Positions 1-9,364 are shown, counted from the first letter of the stretch. The stretch: DNA of 64,000 bases from Desulfosporosinus acidiphilus SJ4 (GCF_000255115.2 NC_018068.1:1707977-1771976), one strand, 5' to 3'. Translations and numbers: made by a program. The notes: generated from the sequence alone by a model not told the origin.

Positions 1-1016
1 GCTTCTGCTGTTTGATTGGCTAAAGCGCCTTTCTGTGAGGCTTTCACGGCTGTGCCGACTTCTTCCATTAAAAGCCGCATGTCCTGGATGATCTTTTTGG
101 GATTTAAGTGTTTTCCGCTTAAATACGCTGGACAGTTATCCTGACAACGTCCGCAACGCAGGCAAGCGTCCGTATTAAATAACGTTTTCCAGGAAAACTC
201 ACGTAGTTGACTTTTTCCAAAGGTTTCAAGACTTTCATCTTCAAAATCTATAGGCTCTGGGATACCGATGGGTCCTCGGCTGCGGAAAAACATATTTAAT
301 GGGCCCAAGATGACATGGAACAGCTTTGAATAAGGGAAGTAAGCGATGAATGTCATGGCTAGGAGAAGATGGAACCACCATAAAAATCGATGTAAGGAAA
401 GTAACTGTGCTTGATTAAGGGATGCCTTAAGAGGAATGGATATCCATTGTCCAATAAATCCCCAGCCGGCCCATGGATCAGGTGTTGCCGCAATTCGAGC
501 TCCTTCAATGAAGAAACCTGTTAGTAGAATTGTAAAGATTAAGGCAAGTGTGATTGCGTCATCCGTTTTATTATCCAAGCGATCAGGTCTTTGTATATAG
601 CGGCGATAGGCTGCTATAACGATGCCGAGGATCGCTGCCAATCCAAAGAGATTCGCTGTAAGCTTTATTAACAGATAAAACCATCCATAGAATATTTGTA
701 AGCCAAAATCCGCTTGCAGCGTAATCATTGCTGTTGCAAATGCTAAGAATACAAATCCCCAAAAAATACCGAAATGCATAAGTCCCGGATAAGAATCTTT
801 GAGGATTCGTTTATGCCCGAATCCATAGACAATAATATCCTTTATGCCTTGCCATAGATCTTTCCAGCGATTCTCAGGCTGACCTAATTTCCAAAGTGAC
901 AATCGTTTGTATACTCCGATACCGAAAAAAATTAGTGCAATGATGAAGAATAAATAGAGCCAGTGCTCTCCTTCTATGTTCCAATATACTTGACGTGTGG
1001 CCATGCCCATGCTCAT
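1..1016 (-). CDS. Membrane-bound Fe-S oxidoreductase, HdrD/ETF:menaquinone type (partial, C-terminus off window)
   Basis: Reads off the left edge without a stop. The first ~230 residues hold about six hydrophobic segments like a nitrate-reductase-gamma (NarI) cytochrome b domain, with histidines in the HFG and HRFLWWFH segments. A soluble part follows with a ferredoxin-type motif CLRCGRCQDNCP. The missing end should carry more 4Fe-4S and CCG (heterodisulfide-reductase) motifs. Proteins of this architecture pass electrons from electron-transfer flavoprotein to menaquinone in the membrane of syntrophs and related Clostridia; that role is inferred. Four in-frame ATGs lie at 1022, 1016, 1010 and 1004. 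GGAGGAG at 1031-1025 best fits the start at 1016 (8 nt), though 1022 is possible. Its operon partners lie outside the window. Confidence 0.85.
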   Translation of the reverse strand, partial: MSMGMATRQVYWNIEGEHWLYLFFIIALIFFGIGVYKRLSLWKLGQPENRWKDLWQGIKDIIVYGFGHKRILKDSYPGLMHFGIFWGFVFLAFATAMITLQADFGLQIFYGWFYLLIKLTANLFGLAAILGIVIAAYRRYIQRPDRLDNKTDDAITLALIFTILLTGFFIEGARIAATPDPWAGWGFIGQWISIPLKASLNQAQLLSLHRFLWWFHLLLAMTFIAYFPYSKLFHVILGPLNMFFRSRGPIGIPEPIDFEDESLETFGKSQLREFSWKTLFNTDACLRCGRCQDNCPAYLSGKHLNPKKIIQDMRLLMEEVGTAVKASQKGALANQTAE

Positions 1017-1038
1017 GCTCATCTCTCCTCCATTTGAT

Positions 1039-1265
1039 CTACAAGAAATTTTGCGTATTCACAGCATTATCTAAGGTATCAAAAATTAATAATGTGTAGC
1101 CGAATAATACTTTGTTTTTCACTTTATAAGGGACGTGAGCTATTTCACTTTTCTTGGCCAGGGACATTAAGACGGGTTTGCGGCAAGGATATACTTACCA
1201 ATTAATGATTCAGGCATACTATTAAGATTTACAGGGGTAACGCCAATAACTATGCTTTTCTTTTC
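1039..1265 (-). pseudogene. Gene relic of unknown family, frameshifted
   Basis: Upstream of the Fe-S oxidoreductase and in the same direction, two protein-like stretches occur in different frames. One (about 1265-1170) reads SIVIGVTPVNLNSMPES; the other (about 1170-1039) includes KSEIAHVPYKVKNKVLFGY and ends at a stop at 1041-1039. They look like the tail of one decayed gene with a frameshift near 1170. I do not recognise the family. It could also be chance. Confidence 0.3.
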
Positions 1266-1470
1266 AGTATTTAACCACTCCTTTTTCATAAATAAAAGCT
1301 ATGATAAGAACTGCATTTTGTATTTACCAACTATAAATTTCTCGTTAAATACAAGAAAACGATCGTGAGAAAGCCCTATTTTAAAGGACTACCCCAGAAT
1401 AGACTAAGTGTTTTAATAATTCAAACTAGTTTTATTGCCTTGATTATACATCTAGGTATAATAAACTTCA

Positions 1471-1605
1471 ATGGCATATGGCGGCTTTGGAAAGATTCCT
1501 ACAAACGAATATTCCGATTTGTGTATTAATATTTTTTATGATTCCAAAGTATTTCTCAAAGCTATTGGAGATAAAATTAACTTTGTTCATCTCTTAGCTA
1601 ACTGA
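1471..1605 (+). other. Short ORF or gene tail (44 aa), unknown
   Basis: An open frame starting MAYGGFGKIPTNEYSD and ending HLLAN has ordinary protein composition and is followed 18 bp later by a 15-bp perfect hairpin, as expected for the end of a gene. No convincing ribosome binding site precedes its ATG, so it is more likely the 3' remnant of a decayed gene than an independent gene. Family not recognised. Confidence 0.25.
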
Positions 1606-1622
1606 AGGTGCAGAGGAAAGCA

Positions 1623-1666
1623 AAGAGCAAGAAGCCCATCTCTTCTGCTAAGGGCTTCTTGCTCTT
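1623..1666 (+). terminator. 15-bp perfect hairpin, probable terminator
   Basis: Arms 1623-1637 and 1652-1666 are perfectly complementary (AAGAGCAAGAAGCCC and its inverse) with a 14-nt loop. There is no strong T run on either side, so efficiency is uncertain. It follows the short ORF ending at 1605. Confidence 0.55.
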
Positions 1667-2183
1667 GAACTTTTGGTGGAAGGTAACCCATTCGGCCGCC
1701 TTCGCAATAACTTTTTTATAATGAAAGTTGAAGGAATCTTTATGGGGGCTCATTTTTATTTGAGATCATTCATACCCCTTACGCATTGTTCAGAGTTGGA
1801 ACAAGTAATAATAGAACAGGGGAGACTGGTCTTTTTTGCAATATTACAATTATGCATAGAATCGATTCAAATGACAATTAGATATGCATAGATAAATGCG
1901 ATATAATTTAAAAGTACATTAAACTATTTACCAGGAGTGAACCATATTGTCTATCTCTCAACCCTGCCTTTGTATATGGTAGGTACCCTTCAGGCAACCA
2001 CTTATGATGTTGACTTAGTAATTACGCTGTTTTTCGTGGCAGAGATTCTTATTCGTCCTTTTGCTTATTGATCATTATCAGTTTATATTGACTAAGTGGG
2101 TAAGCAATACTTGGCCACTAAACTGGCATTGTGATTTTCTGGAACCAAATGGTAGGTTGATAAAAAGGAAAGTAGGAATTTAA
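1667..2183. other. Intergenic stretch with possible gene relic
   Basis: A 72-codon frame at 1673-1891 lacks a usable ribosome binding site and I do not accept it as a gene. A second frame at about 1950-2070 reads like one or two membrane helices (LSTLPLYMVGTLQAT, then VITLFFVAEILIR) ending at a stop, without a start. Both may be remnants of a deleted membrane protein gene. Nothing else is recognised before the stress protein gene. Confidence 0.3.
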
Positions 2184-2612
2184 ATGCTATGTACAAAAAT
2201 TCTTGTTGCTTATGATTCGTCGGATTTGGCAAAGAAATCTTTGGAGAAAGCCATTGAAATTGCTAACATGAATTCTTTTATTCAAATTCATGTTTTACAC
2301 GTAATGGCCACAATTCCCGCTCGGGAGGTTATCACTTCAAAGTTATATCAGAAAATGCATGATGAGCTAAGTCAACGCGGGCAAGAGATTCTTAGCGAGG
2401 CTCAATCGGCACTGGCATCCCTTCCGAATAAGTGCCAATGTGTTCAAATGGAAGGGGCACCAGCTCGTGTGATATTGGATTACATCCAAGAAAATAACTG
2501 TGACTTGATTATTATGGGGAGCAGAGGATTGAGCGGATTTAAGGAATTTCTCGGGAGCGTCAGTCATACGGTTATTCAACAATCAAAAGTACCTATCCTA
2601 CTTGTGAAGTAG
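2184..2612 (+). CDS. Universal stress protein, UspA family
   Basis: A 142-residue single USP domain, the usual length. The N-terminus has the family strand KILVAYDSSDLAKKS with the conserved Asp, and the C-terminus has the nucleotide-binding loop IIMGSRGLSGFKEFLGSVS. The spacing is G-x2-G-x8-G-S, one residue shorter than the common G-x2-G-x9-G-S, so ATP binding is likely but not certain. The product is cytoplasmic and probably dimeric; the family helps survival under starvation or stress. It is monocistronic, with an AGGAA-type site upstream and a hairpin terminator about 160 bp downstream. Confidence 0.93.
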   Translation: MLCTKILVAYDSSDLAKKSLEKAIEIANMNSFIQIHVLHVMATIPAREVITSKLYQKMHDELSQRGQEILSEAQSALASLPNKCQCVQMEGAPARVILDYIQENNCDLIIMGSRGLSGFKEFLGSVSHTVIQQSKVPILLVK

Positions 2613-2775
2613 TAAGAGTTGGGTCTTCGATTCCAATACAAATAACTTGGTCTCTCTTTGACAAAATAGCACGTTCCTTTTTGGATAATTGTATGTGTTA
2701 AGACCTCATAATTAATCTATCTTTATGTTGGTAAGTTCGAAAAAGTACGCTTCGCTTCCACCATAATTTATATAA

Positions 2776-2797
2776 AAACCCGCATTCATGCGGGTTT
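2776..2797 (+). terminator. Rho-independent terminator
   Basis: Inverted repeat AAACCCGCAT / ATGCGGGTTT closes on a very short loop, preceded by A5 and followed by a T-rich stretch (TTTAACTGTTTTT). It probably ends the uspA-type transcript. The 2798-3073 gap also contains a weak 35-codon frame at 2888-2995 with no assignable function. Confidence 0.75.
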
Positions 2798-3073
2798 AAC
2801 TGTTTTTATAGAAGATTGAACTAAAAACATTAAAATGTACCCCTTAGAATGGACAGCAAAAGATATAGGGTTCCATATTATGGATGAATGAAAAGGTTTA
2901 ACGAGGATTATTATCCAACTCTAGCTCTGATTAAATTTACTCGAAAAGTTGCCGTGGTTGCTACGTTTGAGTTGATAAGTGGGATGAGGGTGTAAGATAG
3001 AGTTTGTAATTAAAAAAGGGAATCTAGAACTTAGAGTAGAATATTAGCACCATGTGTGGAAGGAGGGATATTT

Positions 3074-4209
3074 ATGAAACTTGACTTTCAAACCCTTGCT
3101 TTTATCCTTTGTCTAACATTTATGACCCAAGTTATCGCTCTTTCTGTCCAATATAAAGTGAATAGAGTCTATCGAGGGATTGGATGGTGGCTACTGGGTT
3201 CTAGCTTTATGGCACTGGGGTTTATCTTTATGCCTTTGCTAACAATAAGATCACTAGAAATACTAGCAAGGATCGCAAACCCACTGGTGGTTTTAGGACA
3301 TATCTTTCTATATATCGGCATTATACAGTTTCTTTATATGAAAGAGAATGGTTGGAGACTTATTTCGTTTTTTGCTTTGACTATCCTTTGTTATTATTAT
3401 TACATGTATGGTAATAATGACATCTCCGGACGCACAGTTGTTATATCTGCTGCGGTTGCGGTTATTTCATTAATGACCGCATACAAACTTTTTGTAAAAA
3501 AAGTTGAGTCCGTAAAGATCAAAGCACTTTTAATATTGAGGTAAATAGTGGGTTTGTTTATAACGCTAACGGACAACCGACAAAAATGGTATTTATTATC
3601 CGTGACATCACAGAACGCAAACGAGCAGAGCAAAAAATACAAGCGCTGTTTCAACAACTTGAAATCGAGAAGAACGCCGCTCAGTTGAATTCAATTACTG
3701 ACAGTTTGACAGGGTTGGCGAATCGCAGATATTTTGATGAGGCTCTCAGAACTGAATTCTTCAGGTTAAAGCGCTCTGGGTCTACTTTGTCGCTCATTAT
3801 GCTAGACGTCGATTATTTTAAAAGTTTCAATGACAGTTATGGCCATTTGGCAGGAGACAATTGTTTGCGACAGATTGGGACTACTCTTAAAACTATTGCT
3901 GGTCGAGCACCAGATATTGTTGCACGATATGGTGGAGAAGAGTTCGCAATTATACTGCCCGAAACAGAATATAATGGGACTGAAACTCTGGCGGAACGAA
4001 TCCGGAAAGCCGTTGAAGATCTAGGTATTCCACACACTGCATCCTATACGGCGGAATATGTTACGGTCAGTATCGGAGTGGTAACTGTTTACACAACCGA
4101 GTTATCATTACCAGAGCAAGTTGTGGCACTGGCTGATGATGCTCTATATAGTGCCAAGAAAAGAGGACGTAACCGGATTGCGGTTGCCGACCCCATTGCC
4201 AGCAATTAA
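3074..4209 (+). pseudogene. Membrane-anchored PAS-GGDEF diguanylate cyclase, internally deleted and frameshifted
   Basis: The 5' part (start ATG 3074, GGAAGGAGGG just upstream) encodes about five hydrophobic helices and stops at 3544. The 3' part resumes in another frame around 3505-3530 with the end of a PAS domain (FNIEVNSGFVYNANGQP) and the linker RDITERKRAEQKIQAL, then a complete GGDEF domain to 4209. The GGDEF domain has an intact GGEEF site and, five residues before it, an RxxD (RAPD) product-inhibition site. The last membrane helices and most of the PAS domain are missing, which I estimate at about 200 residues from family architecture. A start at ATG 3586 could still yield a soluble GGDEF domain, so residual c-di-GMP synthesis is possible. 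Confidence 0.85.
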
Positions 4210-4556
4210 GCGATTAAAAATTGAGCATTTGTTTAAATTAATTCCCCACTACTGTCCAAAAGAAAACCTCATTCGAAGGGTGAGTTGCTTTGGCAAGGAG
4301 TGAAGGAATACTGGGGTATTTATATTACCGGGGCGTTTTTTTCGCTACCGGTTTTGTACTTTTAGCGACTACTTTATGCAGGAAGCTGAGGATAATAGTG
4401 GGATAATTCAGGAAAGACAGACAATTGTTTTGGTGATTCCGAAGATTACATCAACTCCTCTGAAACAATAAAATTTACGTAAATTCTTTTAGGGAGCCCC
4501 CTGAAGGGTGAAATCTACCTTTCGTTAAAAAATCTTCATGATGATCTGGATTGTTT

Positions 4557-4712
4557 TCCAATATTACAATAAATTCGAGTGGTTCAGGAGCTAACGGAGT
4601 ATTTGCAACCGGTACCGGATCGGCAGCTGACCTGGCAAATGTAAAGATTAATTGCACTGCTACCGGGGCGCTCATCCGTATGTTGGAGCAATGCATATTT
4701 TCTCTATCATAA
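4557..4712 (+). pseudogene. Relic of adhesin-like beta-helix repeat protein
   Basis: The plus-strand frame reads SNITINSSGSGANGVFATG and then GSAADLANVKINCTATGA before running to a stop. This Gly/Ser/Thr/Asn-rich pattern, with alternating short hydrophobic strands, is typical of large parallel beta-helix adhesin-like surface proteins. Only about 50 codons remain, without start, signal peptide or continuation. The minus-strand 80-codon frame over the same bases is its shadow. Confidence 0.5.
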
Positions 4713-4824
4713 CTCACATACTAAAAATCAATGTTAGGTAAAACATTGGTTGACGAAGTTTTGGTGCCGGATATCAACCAAAAAATGAAAGGTATAATCG
4801 CTTCGTAACTGAGGGGGAAAAGCT

Positions 4825-6027
4825 ATGGCTAAGATTATCGTGATAGGTGGTAACTTCGCGGGTCTCACAAGTGCATTAGAACTTAGACGAAAATTAGGTC
4901 ATGGACACAAGATCATTATGTTTTCTAAATCACCCGATTTCTTGTTTGTTCCTTCGCTTATATGGGTTCCCTTTGGGAAGAGGCAAGTCAAGGATATTAC
5001 AGTACCTTTGGAACCCTTAGTATCGAAAGCAGGTGTTCAATTTATATGTCATGAAATCACAGAAATATTAGCGAAAGATAGGGTTGTCCGATGTAGAGAT
5101 AAAGACTTTGAGTACGATTATTTAATCATTGCGACTGGCCCTGAATGGATCTTTGACCAAATAACAGGTTTGAGTTTAAATAGCAATGTGTCGTTTATCG
5201 TTACTCCGGAAACGGCGCTGGAAACCCGAAAACGCTGGTTAAAATTTATTAAAGACCCGGGTTCTGTAGTGATTGGGGTTACTCAAGGCTCTCAGTGTAC
5301 TGGTCCTGCTTACGAATTCTTGTTTAACTTTGAAAAGCGATGTAGAGATCTAGGTATACGAAAGAAAGTAGACATTACCTTTTTCACCCCTGAGCCCTTC
5401 TTAGGTCACTTAGGTATAGGCGGTATTACTGGAAGTAACTTTATCCTGAAAAAGCTTTTACCTATGTTTAGGATAAAGTATATCACGAACGCGGAAATCC
5501 ATGAGGTTTCGGGCGAAAACATAGTTCTTAAAAGCGGGCAAAGAATCCCTTACAAGTTTTCGATGATTATGCCAATGTTTAGAGGAGCTAATGTCGTAAG
5601 TGATTCTATTGACTTAGGTACTAAAGATGCGTTTATACCCGTTAACAATACTTATCAACATAAACAATACCCAAATATTTTCGGAGTTGGTATTGCTGCA
5701 GATCTTCCTATTAAATTCAGAACTCCAGTACCTATCGGTGTGCCGAAAACGGGTTATGCTGCAGATGAATCCGCCAAGACTGCAACGGAAAACATCGTGA
5801 GATTAATTAATGGAAAAACTAAGCTAGAGACGAAGCCGATGAGCAAAATACCGGAACTATGTATAATGGATGCTGGTGACAAAGAAATGCTGAGTATAAC
5901 AGATAGTTTACTAAAACCTCGAAAGTTTTCCATAGTGTTGCCAAACCCCTTTTATGATATTAGTAAGCTAATGTTTGAAAAGTATTATCTTTGGAAAGTA
6001 AGGCATGGCTACAGTTGGTTACCTTAA
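4825..6027 (+). CDS. FAD-dependent pyridine nucleotide-disulfide oxidoreductase, sulfide:quinone oxidoreductase family
   Basis: 400 residues, normal for the SQR family. The N-terminal Rossmann motif IVIGGNFAGLTSALEL binds FAD. The second nucleotide-associated segment YDYLIIATG is at ~98-105, and a C-terminal FGVGIAADLP segment with the PxPxGVPKTG loop contacts FAD and quinone in the family. Two conserved cysteines remain, C158 (GSQCTGPAYEF) and C346 (ELCIMDAGD), corresponding to the redox-active pair that oxidises sulfide. The third cysteine of some SQR types is not evident. The protein would be a monotopic membrane protein delivering electrons to menaquinone. GAGGGGGAAAAGCT precedes ATG 4825. 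Related flavocytochrome-type or NADH dehydrogenases are less likely. Confidence 0.85.
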   Translation: MAKIIVIGGNFAGLTSALELRRKLGHGHKIIMFSKSPDFLFVPSLIWVPFGKRQVKDITVPLEPLVSKAGVQFICHEITEILAKDRVVRCRDKDFEYDYLIIATGPEWIFDQITGLSLNSNVSFIVTPETALETRKRWLKFIKDPGSVVIGVTQGSQCTGPAYEFLFNFEKRCRDLGIRKKVDITFFTPEPFLGHLGIGGITGSNFILKKLLPMFRIKYITNAEIHEVSGENIVLKSGQRIPYKFSMIMPMFRGANVVSDSIDLGTKDAFIPVNNTYQHKQYPNIFGVGIAADLPIKFRTPVPIGVPKTGYAADESAKTATENIVRLINGKTKLETKPMSKIPELCIMDAGDKEMLSITDSLLKPRKFSIVLPNPFYDISKLMFEKYYLWKVRHGYSWLP

Positions 6028-6187
6028 TCCCTTAGCTTTAGTTTTTTTTTCAAATTCTATATATCGCTCCCTCATATTTCAGAATGAACGGTTATTTACA
6101 ATTCCCAAAGGCAGTAGAGTCCTCGATTTAGGCTGCGGGACTGGAGCTTTATTACTATTATTTACAATAAAAGGTGTGTTCATTTAG
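6005..6187 (+). pseudogene. Chimeric relic: SAM methyltransferase N-terminus joined to selenoprotein-like C-terminus
   Basis: The 60-codon frame overlaps the end of the SQR-like gene by 23 bp. Residues ~1-48 match a class I methyltransferase start, including motif I VLDLGCGTGALL. Immediately after, the frame reads LLFTIKGVFI-stop, nearly identical to the last residues of the selenoprotein-like gene at 10.6 kb (PLFTIKGVSI-stop). The nucleotides are also alike from TTATTTACAAT to CATTTA. So a deletion joined the beginning of a methyltransferase gene to the last codons of a paralogue of that gene. Neither product can be functional. The 6188-6354 gap that follows shows only a possible 35-codon minus-strand fragment. 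Confidence 0.75.
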
Positions 6188-6354
6188 AAGATTCCAAGCA
6201 TCATTCTATTAGAGAGTAACTGCTTGACATAATCCCACTTAATTTCCGAACTTTTTTATTCACAGTGGCTAATCCGCCGCCGACCTGAATATACTCAACG
6301 GATGTTATTACACTGGGTAAACTCTATCTGACATTAATGAGTCAAACAATGGAC

Positions 6355-7173
6355 TTAAATTTTTCCCAACTCAACAAGTTTTTGAGCCATAAGAGATATT
6401 TGATTCAAGGCTTGGGTAAGTTCAGTGACACCTTGAGCTTGGGATTCACTAACGGTGGCTAGTTGCCTTACCGATTCAACTAAGCGGCTAACGGAGGACT
6501 GGACTTCAAAAACATCTTGTTCAATTGTTATGACTGAGTCGTTTGTACTGACGGCTAGTTTTCGAATTTCTCCGGCTACAACCCCAAAACCTCGGCCTTG
6601 TTCACCCGCTCGAGCTGATTCAATCGAGGCATTAATTCCCAAGATGTTACTTTGCTGCGATATTCTCTTAATAGCCGTTGTAATGTCAGTAACATGCATT
6701 ATATCGTTTTTAACATGCAGAGTTTCATCATCCATCGTTTTAGCGGTTGCTGAAAGTTCCTCGCTTTGTGCCGAAAGATTTTCGGAAGAGGCATAGATTT
6801 CTTCGACCGAAGATAAAATTTCCTCTCCGATTTCTAAGAGTGCATTGTATTTTTCGGTTGATATTACGATTGTAATTACTCCAATCAATTCACCATCTTC
6901 ACGAATCGGACTGCTGATTGCAACATAGGGGATTGAAAATTGAGATTTTTCTTTAGAAACCTGTGCGACTATTTTCTCACCGGATAGTAAAACTTTATAC
7001 GAAATAGTACTTTTATATTTCTCAATGGGATCTCCAATTTGTACGCCTAAATCGAGTCTGGGATTATTGTAAGCAGCTAATACTAGATCTTGATTTGCAA
7101 CAAAGACTGACATATCTTGGTCATACCATTCTTGTAAGTGGGGTGCAATAGATGCCACATGATCAATTTTCAT
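6355..7173 (-). CDS. Soluble methyl-accepting-chemotaxis-like sensor
   Basis: 272 residues without membrane helices. Residues ~1-125 form a small sensory domain with a mixed alpha/beta, cache-like character (segment [20 protein letters not shown]). Residues ~130-272 form a short MCP signalling coiled coil with the conserved hairpin tip, [20 protein letters not shown] then [14 protein letters not shown], which binds CheA/CheW. It is shorter than classical MCPs and resembles the product at 56164-57312, which has a larger sensor region. Ligand unknown. AGGAGGATTG lies just upstream of the start. It stands alone on the minus strand. Confidence 0.88.
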   Translation of the reverse strand: MKIDHVASIAPHLQEWYDQDMSVFVANQDLVLAAYNNPRLDLGVQIGDPIEKYKSTISYKVLLSGEKIVAQVSKEKSQFSIPYVAISSPIREDGELIGVITIVISTEKYNALLEIGEEILSSVEEIYASSENLSAQSEELSATAKTMDDETLHVKNDIMHVTDITTAIKRISQQSNILGINASIESARAGEQGRGFGVVAGEIRKLAVSTNDSVITIEQDVFEVQSSVSRLVESVRQLATVSESQAQGVTELTQALNQISLMAQKLVELGKI

Positions 7174-7368
7174 ATAAACAATCCTCCTCCATTACACTCA
7201 TAAAAAACACATTAGAATAACAACATATCCGCAAATTGCGCAATATTACTACAACATTCGACATTGCAATTAAATATTCCTTCATAAATGTCTTGGCTTG
7301 CAAATAATTTCATAGGTCTTTTTTGATAAAAATTAACTTACCATCCACCTCATATCGAGCTATCAAGT

Positions 7369-7408
7369 CCTACGCCCCGAATTAACTACCGGGCGTAGGA
7401 TATTTTTT
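7369..7408 (+). terminator. Rho-independent terminator or attenuator
   Basis: CCTACGCCC (7369-7377) pairs with GGGCGTAGG (7391-7399), followed by ATATTTTTT. No plus-strand gene precedes it closely, so it could attenuate a leader transcript for the ligase gene starting at 7646. A second, weaker hairpin (CCTCC/GGAGG, 7433-7447, then TTTTT) follows. No known riboswitch class was recognised in 7174-7586. Confidence 0.6.
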
Positions 7409-7586
7409 AGATAGGATTCGGCATGAGAATCTCCTCCAAGCGGGAGGCTTTTTAAATGTAGAGCATTGTAGAAGAAACTTGGACAGATAATTGCGCTGGA
7501 ATAATTAAAGAAATGTTCGCTTGAGTAAATGGAATCTTTCCAAATTATTGGAATATTCTTATTAAAACAGAAAGGTTAGCGGGGAA

Positions 7587-7640
7587 ATGAACAAAGTGAT
7601 TGATTTAAAAGATATGCCTATTTACTATGCGAGGAGTTGA
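7587..7640 (+). CDS. Possible 17-residue leader peptide before the acyl-CoA ligase
   Basis: An ATG with a GCGGGGAA ribosome binding site opens a frame MNKVIDLKDMPIYYARS whose stop lies 5 bp before the ligase ATG and overlaps the ligase ribosome binding site. That arrangement allows translational coupling. It may instead be the remnant of an older start region. Function unproven. Confidence 0.3.
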   Translation: MNKVIDLKDMPIYYARS

Positions 7641-7645
7641 AACTA

Positions 7646-9364
7646 ATGAAAGTTACTCGCCATTATGAATTTTGGCCAAAACGAATGCCAAAGGTGTTAG
7701 ATGTACCTAAGACTAGTTTGTATGATAACCTTGATGTTTCAGCACGGAGGTATCCGGAAAAGACTGCCATCGAATACTACGGCGGGTCAATTACATATGA
7801 GCGCCTTAAACTTGAAGTTGATTTCGTGGCAGGCTTTTTACAAAGTCAGTTAAAAGTTAAGAAAAATGACCGGGTATTGCTCCTTATGCAAAACTCTCCG
7901 CAGTTCATAATCGCCTATTATGCTATTTTAAGGGCAAATGCCATCGTTGTTCCGATGAGTCCGATGAATGTTACAAATGAATTGGATTTTTATATCAATG
8001 ACTGTAAAGCAAACGTTGCTTTTGTTGGACAAGAACTCTATGAGAATATTGCTCCGTTGCAGAATACTACATTTCTAAAACATGTTATCATCGCAGCTTA
8101 TAGTGAGTATATATCGCCTGAGTTTGATTTAGAGATTCCTGCTGAAGTACGAGCATCACCCGCAAATTTTTCGAAGAGTGATTTGATTTATTGGCGAGAA
8201 GCAATTTCTGCCGGCTTAGCACCGGGCGAACTGATTGTAAATAATCATGATCTAGCTATTTTGCCTTATACGTCGGGGACAACCGGGATACCTAAAGGAT
8301 GTGTTCATACTCACGAATCAGTTAATGCCAACACTGTTGGTTCGGCAGCCTGGGGCTCAATGACTGCAAACACGGCCTCTTTGGTCACGCTGCCTTTATT
8401 TCATGTAACAGGAATGCAGCATAGCATGAATGCCCCGATTTTCTCCGGAGGAACGATGGTATTGCTTACTCGCTGGAACAGGGAATTGGCTGCAGCCTTG
8501 ATTGAACGTTTCCAATGTACTCATTGGGTAAACATAGCGACGATGGTAATTGATTTTCTTGCCAATCCTAATATAAAAAACTATAATGTCCAATCTCTTT
8601 CATATGTGGGAGGTGGCGGTGCTCCGCTGCCAGAAGCCCTTGGTGAAAAGATGTTTCAACTTTTAGGGGTGAGATATGTTGAAGGGTACGGTTTGAGTGA
8701 GACAATTTCTCAAGTCCATTTTAATCCTCCGGACAGACCCAAATTGCAATGTCTGGGGATTCCGTCCTTTAACGTTGATGCCAGGATCATTGATACTGAA
8801 ACTCATCAAGAATTGGGAGCTGGTGAAACAGGTGAATTGGTGGTCAATGGACCACAGGTCATGGAAGAATATTGGGAACGACCAGAAGAAACAAAGGCAG
8901 CGTTTTTGACAATTGAAGGAAAACGTTTTTTCCGCACGGGTGACATTGCCAAATATGATGAAGATGGGTATTTTTTTCTAGTTGATCGAATAAAGCGCAT
9001 GATTAATGCCTCAGGTTTTAAAGTCTGGCCTACAGAAGTGGAGTCCATTATGTTCAAACATCCAGCGATTCGACAGACCTGCGTGATTGGCGTGTCGGAT
9101 TCTAAAAGAGGAGAAACTGTCAAAGCCTTTGTTATCTTACACGAAAAAGAACGAGGGAAAGTGACGGAACAAGACATAATTGAATGGACTAAGAATAATA
9201 TGTCTTCTTATAAATATCCGCGCATCGTTCAATTGGTCGAGAACCTGCCTATGTCAGCTAGTGGTAAAGTTCTCTGGCGTAAGTTACAAGAACAAGAAAA
9301 GGAAAGGAAAGGTTCCAAGAGGCAGCTTTTAAGTGATGGAATATCCCTAGTGAGGAAGCTGTAA
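7646..9364 (+). CDS. AMP-dependent acyl-CoA synthetase/ligase
   Basis: About 572 residues, typical for the ANL superfamily. The ATP-binding P-loop LPYTSGTTGIPKGCVHTH lies at ~205, the substrate region EGYGLSETIS at ~345, the hinge-type motif FRTGDIAKYDEDGYFF at ~430, RIKRMINASGFKVWP after it, and the C-terminal catalytic lysine in SASGKVLWRK at ~540. It should activate a carboxylic acid to its CoA thioester in the cytoplasm; the substrate (medium/long-chain fatty acid, carnitine-like or aromatic acid) cannot be read from sequence. ATG 7646 is preferred over TTG 7637 because GAGGAG sits 9 nt before it. The phosphotriesterase-family gene follows 26 bp downstream, probably in one operon. Confidence 0.9.
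   Translation: MKVTRHYEFWPKRMPKVLDVPKTSLYDNLDVSARRYPEKTAIEYYGGSITYERLKLEVDFVAGFLQSQLKVKKNDRVLLLMQNSPQFIIAYYAILRANAIVVPMSPMNVTNELDFYINDCKANVAFVGQELYENIAPLQNTTFLKHVIIAAYSEYISPEFDLEIPAEVRASPANFSKSDLIYWREAISAGLAPGELIVNNHDLAILPYTSGTTGIPKGCVHTHESVNANTVGSAAWGSMTANTASLVTLPLFHVTGMQHSMNAPIFSGGTMVLLTRWNRELAAALIERFQCTHWVNIATMVIDFLANPNIKNYNVQSLSYVGGGGAPLPEALGEKMFQLLGVRYVEGYGLSETISQVHFNPPDRPKLQCLGIPSFNVDARIIDTETHQELGAGETGELVVNGPQVMEEYWERPEETKAAFLTIEGKRFFRTGDIAKYDEDGYFFLVDRIKRMINASGFKVWPTEVESIMFKHPAIRQTCVIGVSDSKRGETVKAFVILHEKERGKVTEQDIIEWTKNNMSSYKYPRIVQLVENLPMSASGKVLWRKLQEQEKERKGSKRQLLSDGISLVRKL

Noticed and set aside
1673-1891. 72-codon plus-strand ORF after the 1623 hairpin
   Set aside because: No ribosome binding site, no recognisable domain, and it begins directly at a terminator-like hairpin.
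4475-4717. 80-codon minus-strand ORF
   Set aside because: The plus strand of the same bases shows the adhesin-type repeat pattern, so this is a shadow.
6155-6192. Group II intron or insertion sequence end suggested by the repeated GGTGTGTNCATTTA
   Set aside because: Both copies are in the same reading frame at the end of a gene and encode the same C-terminal peptide, so paralogous coding sequence explains them better.
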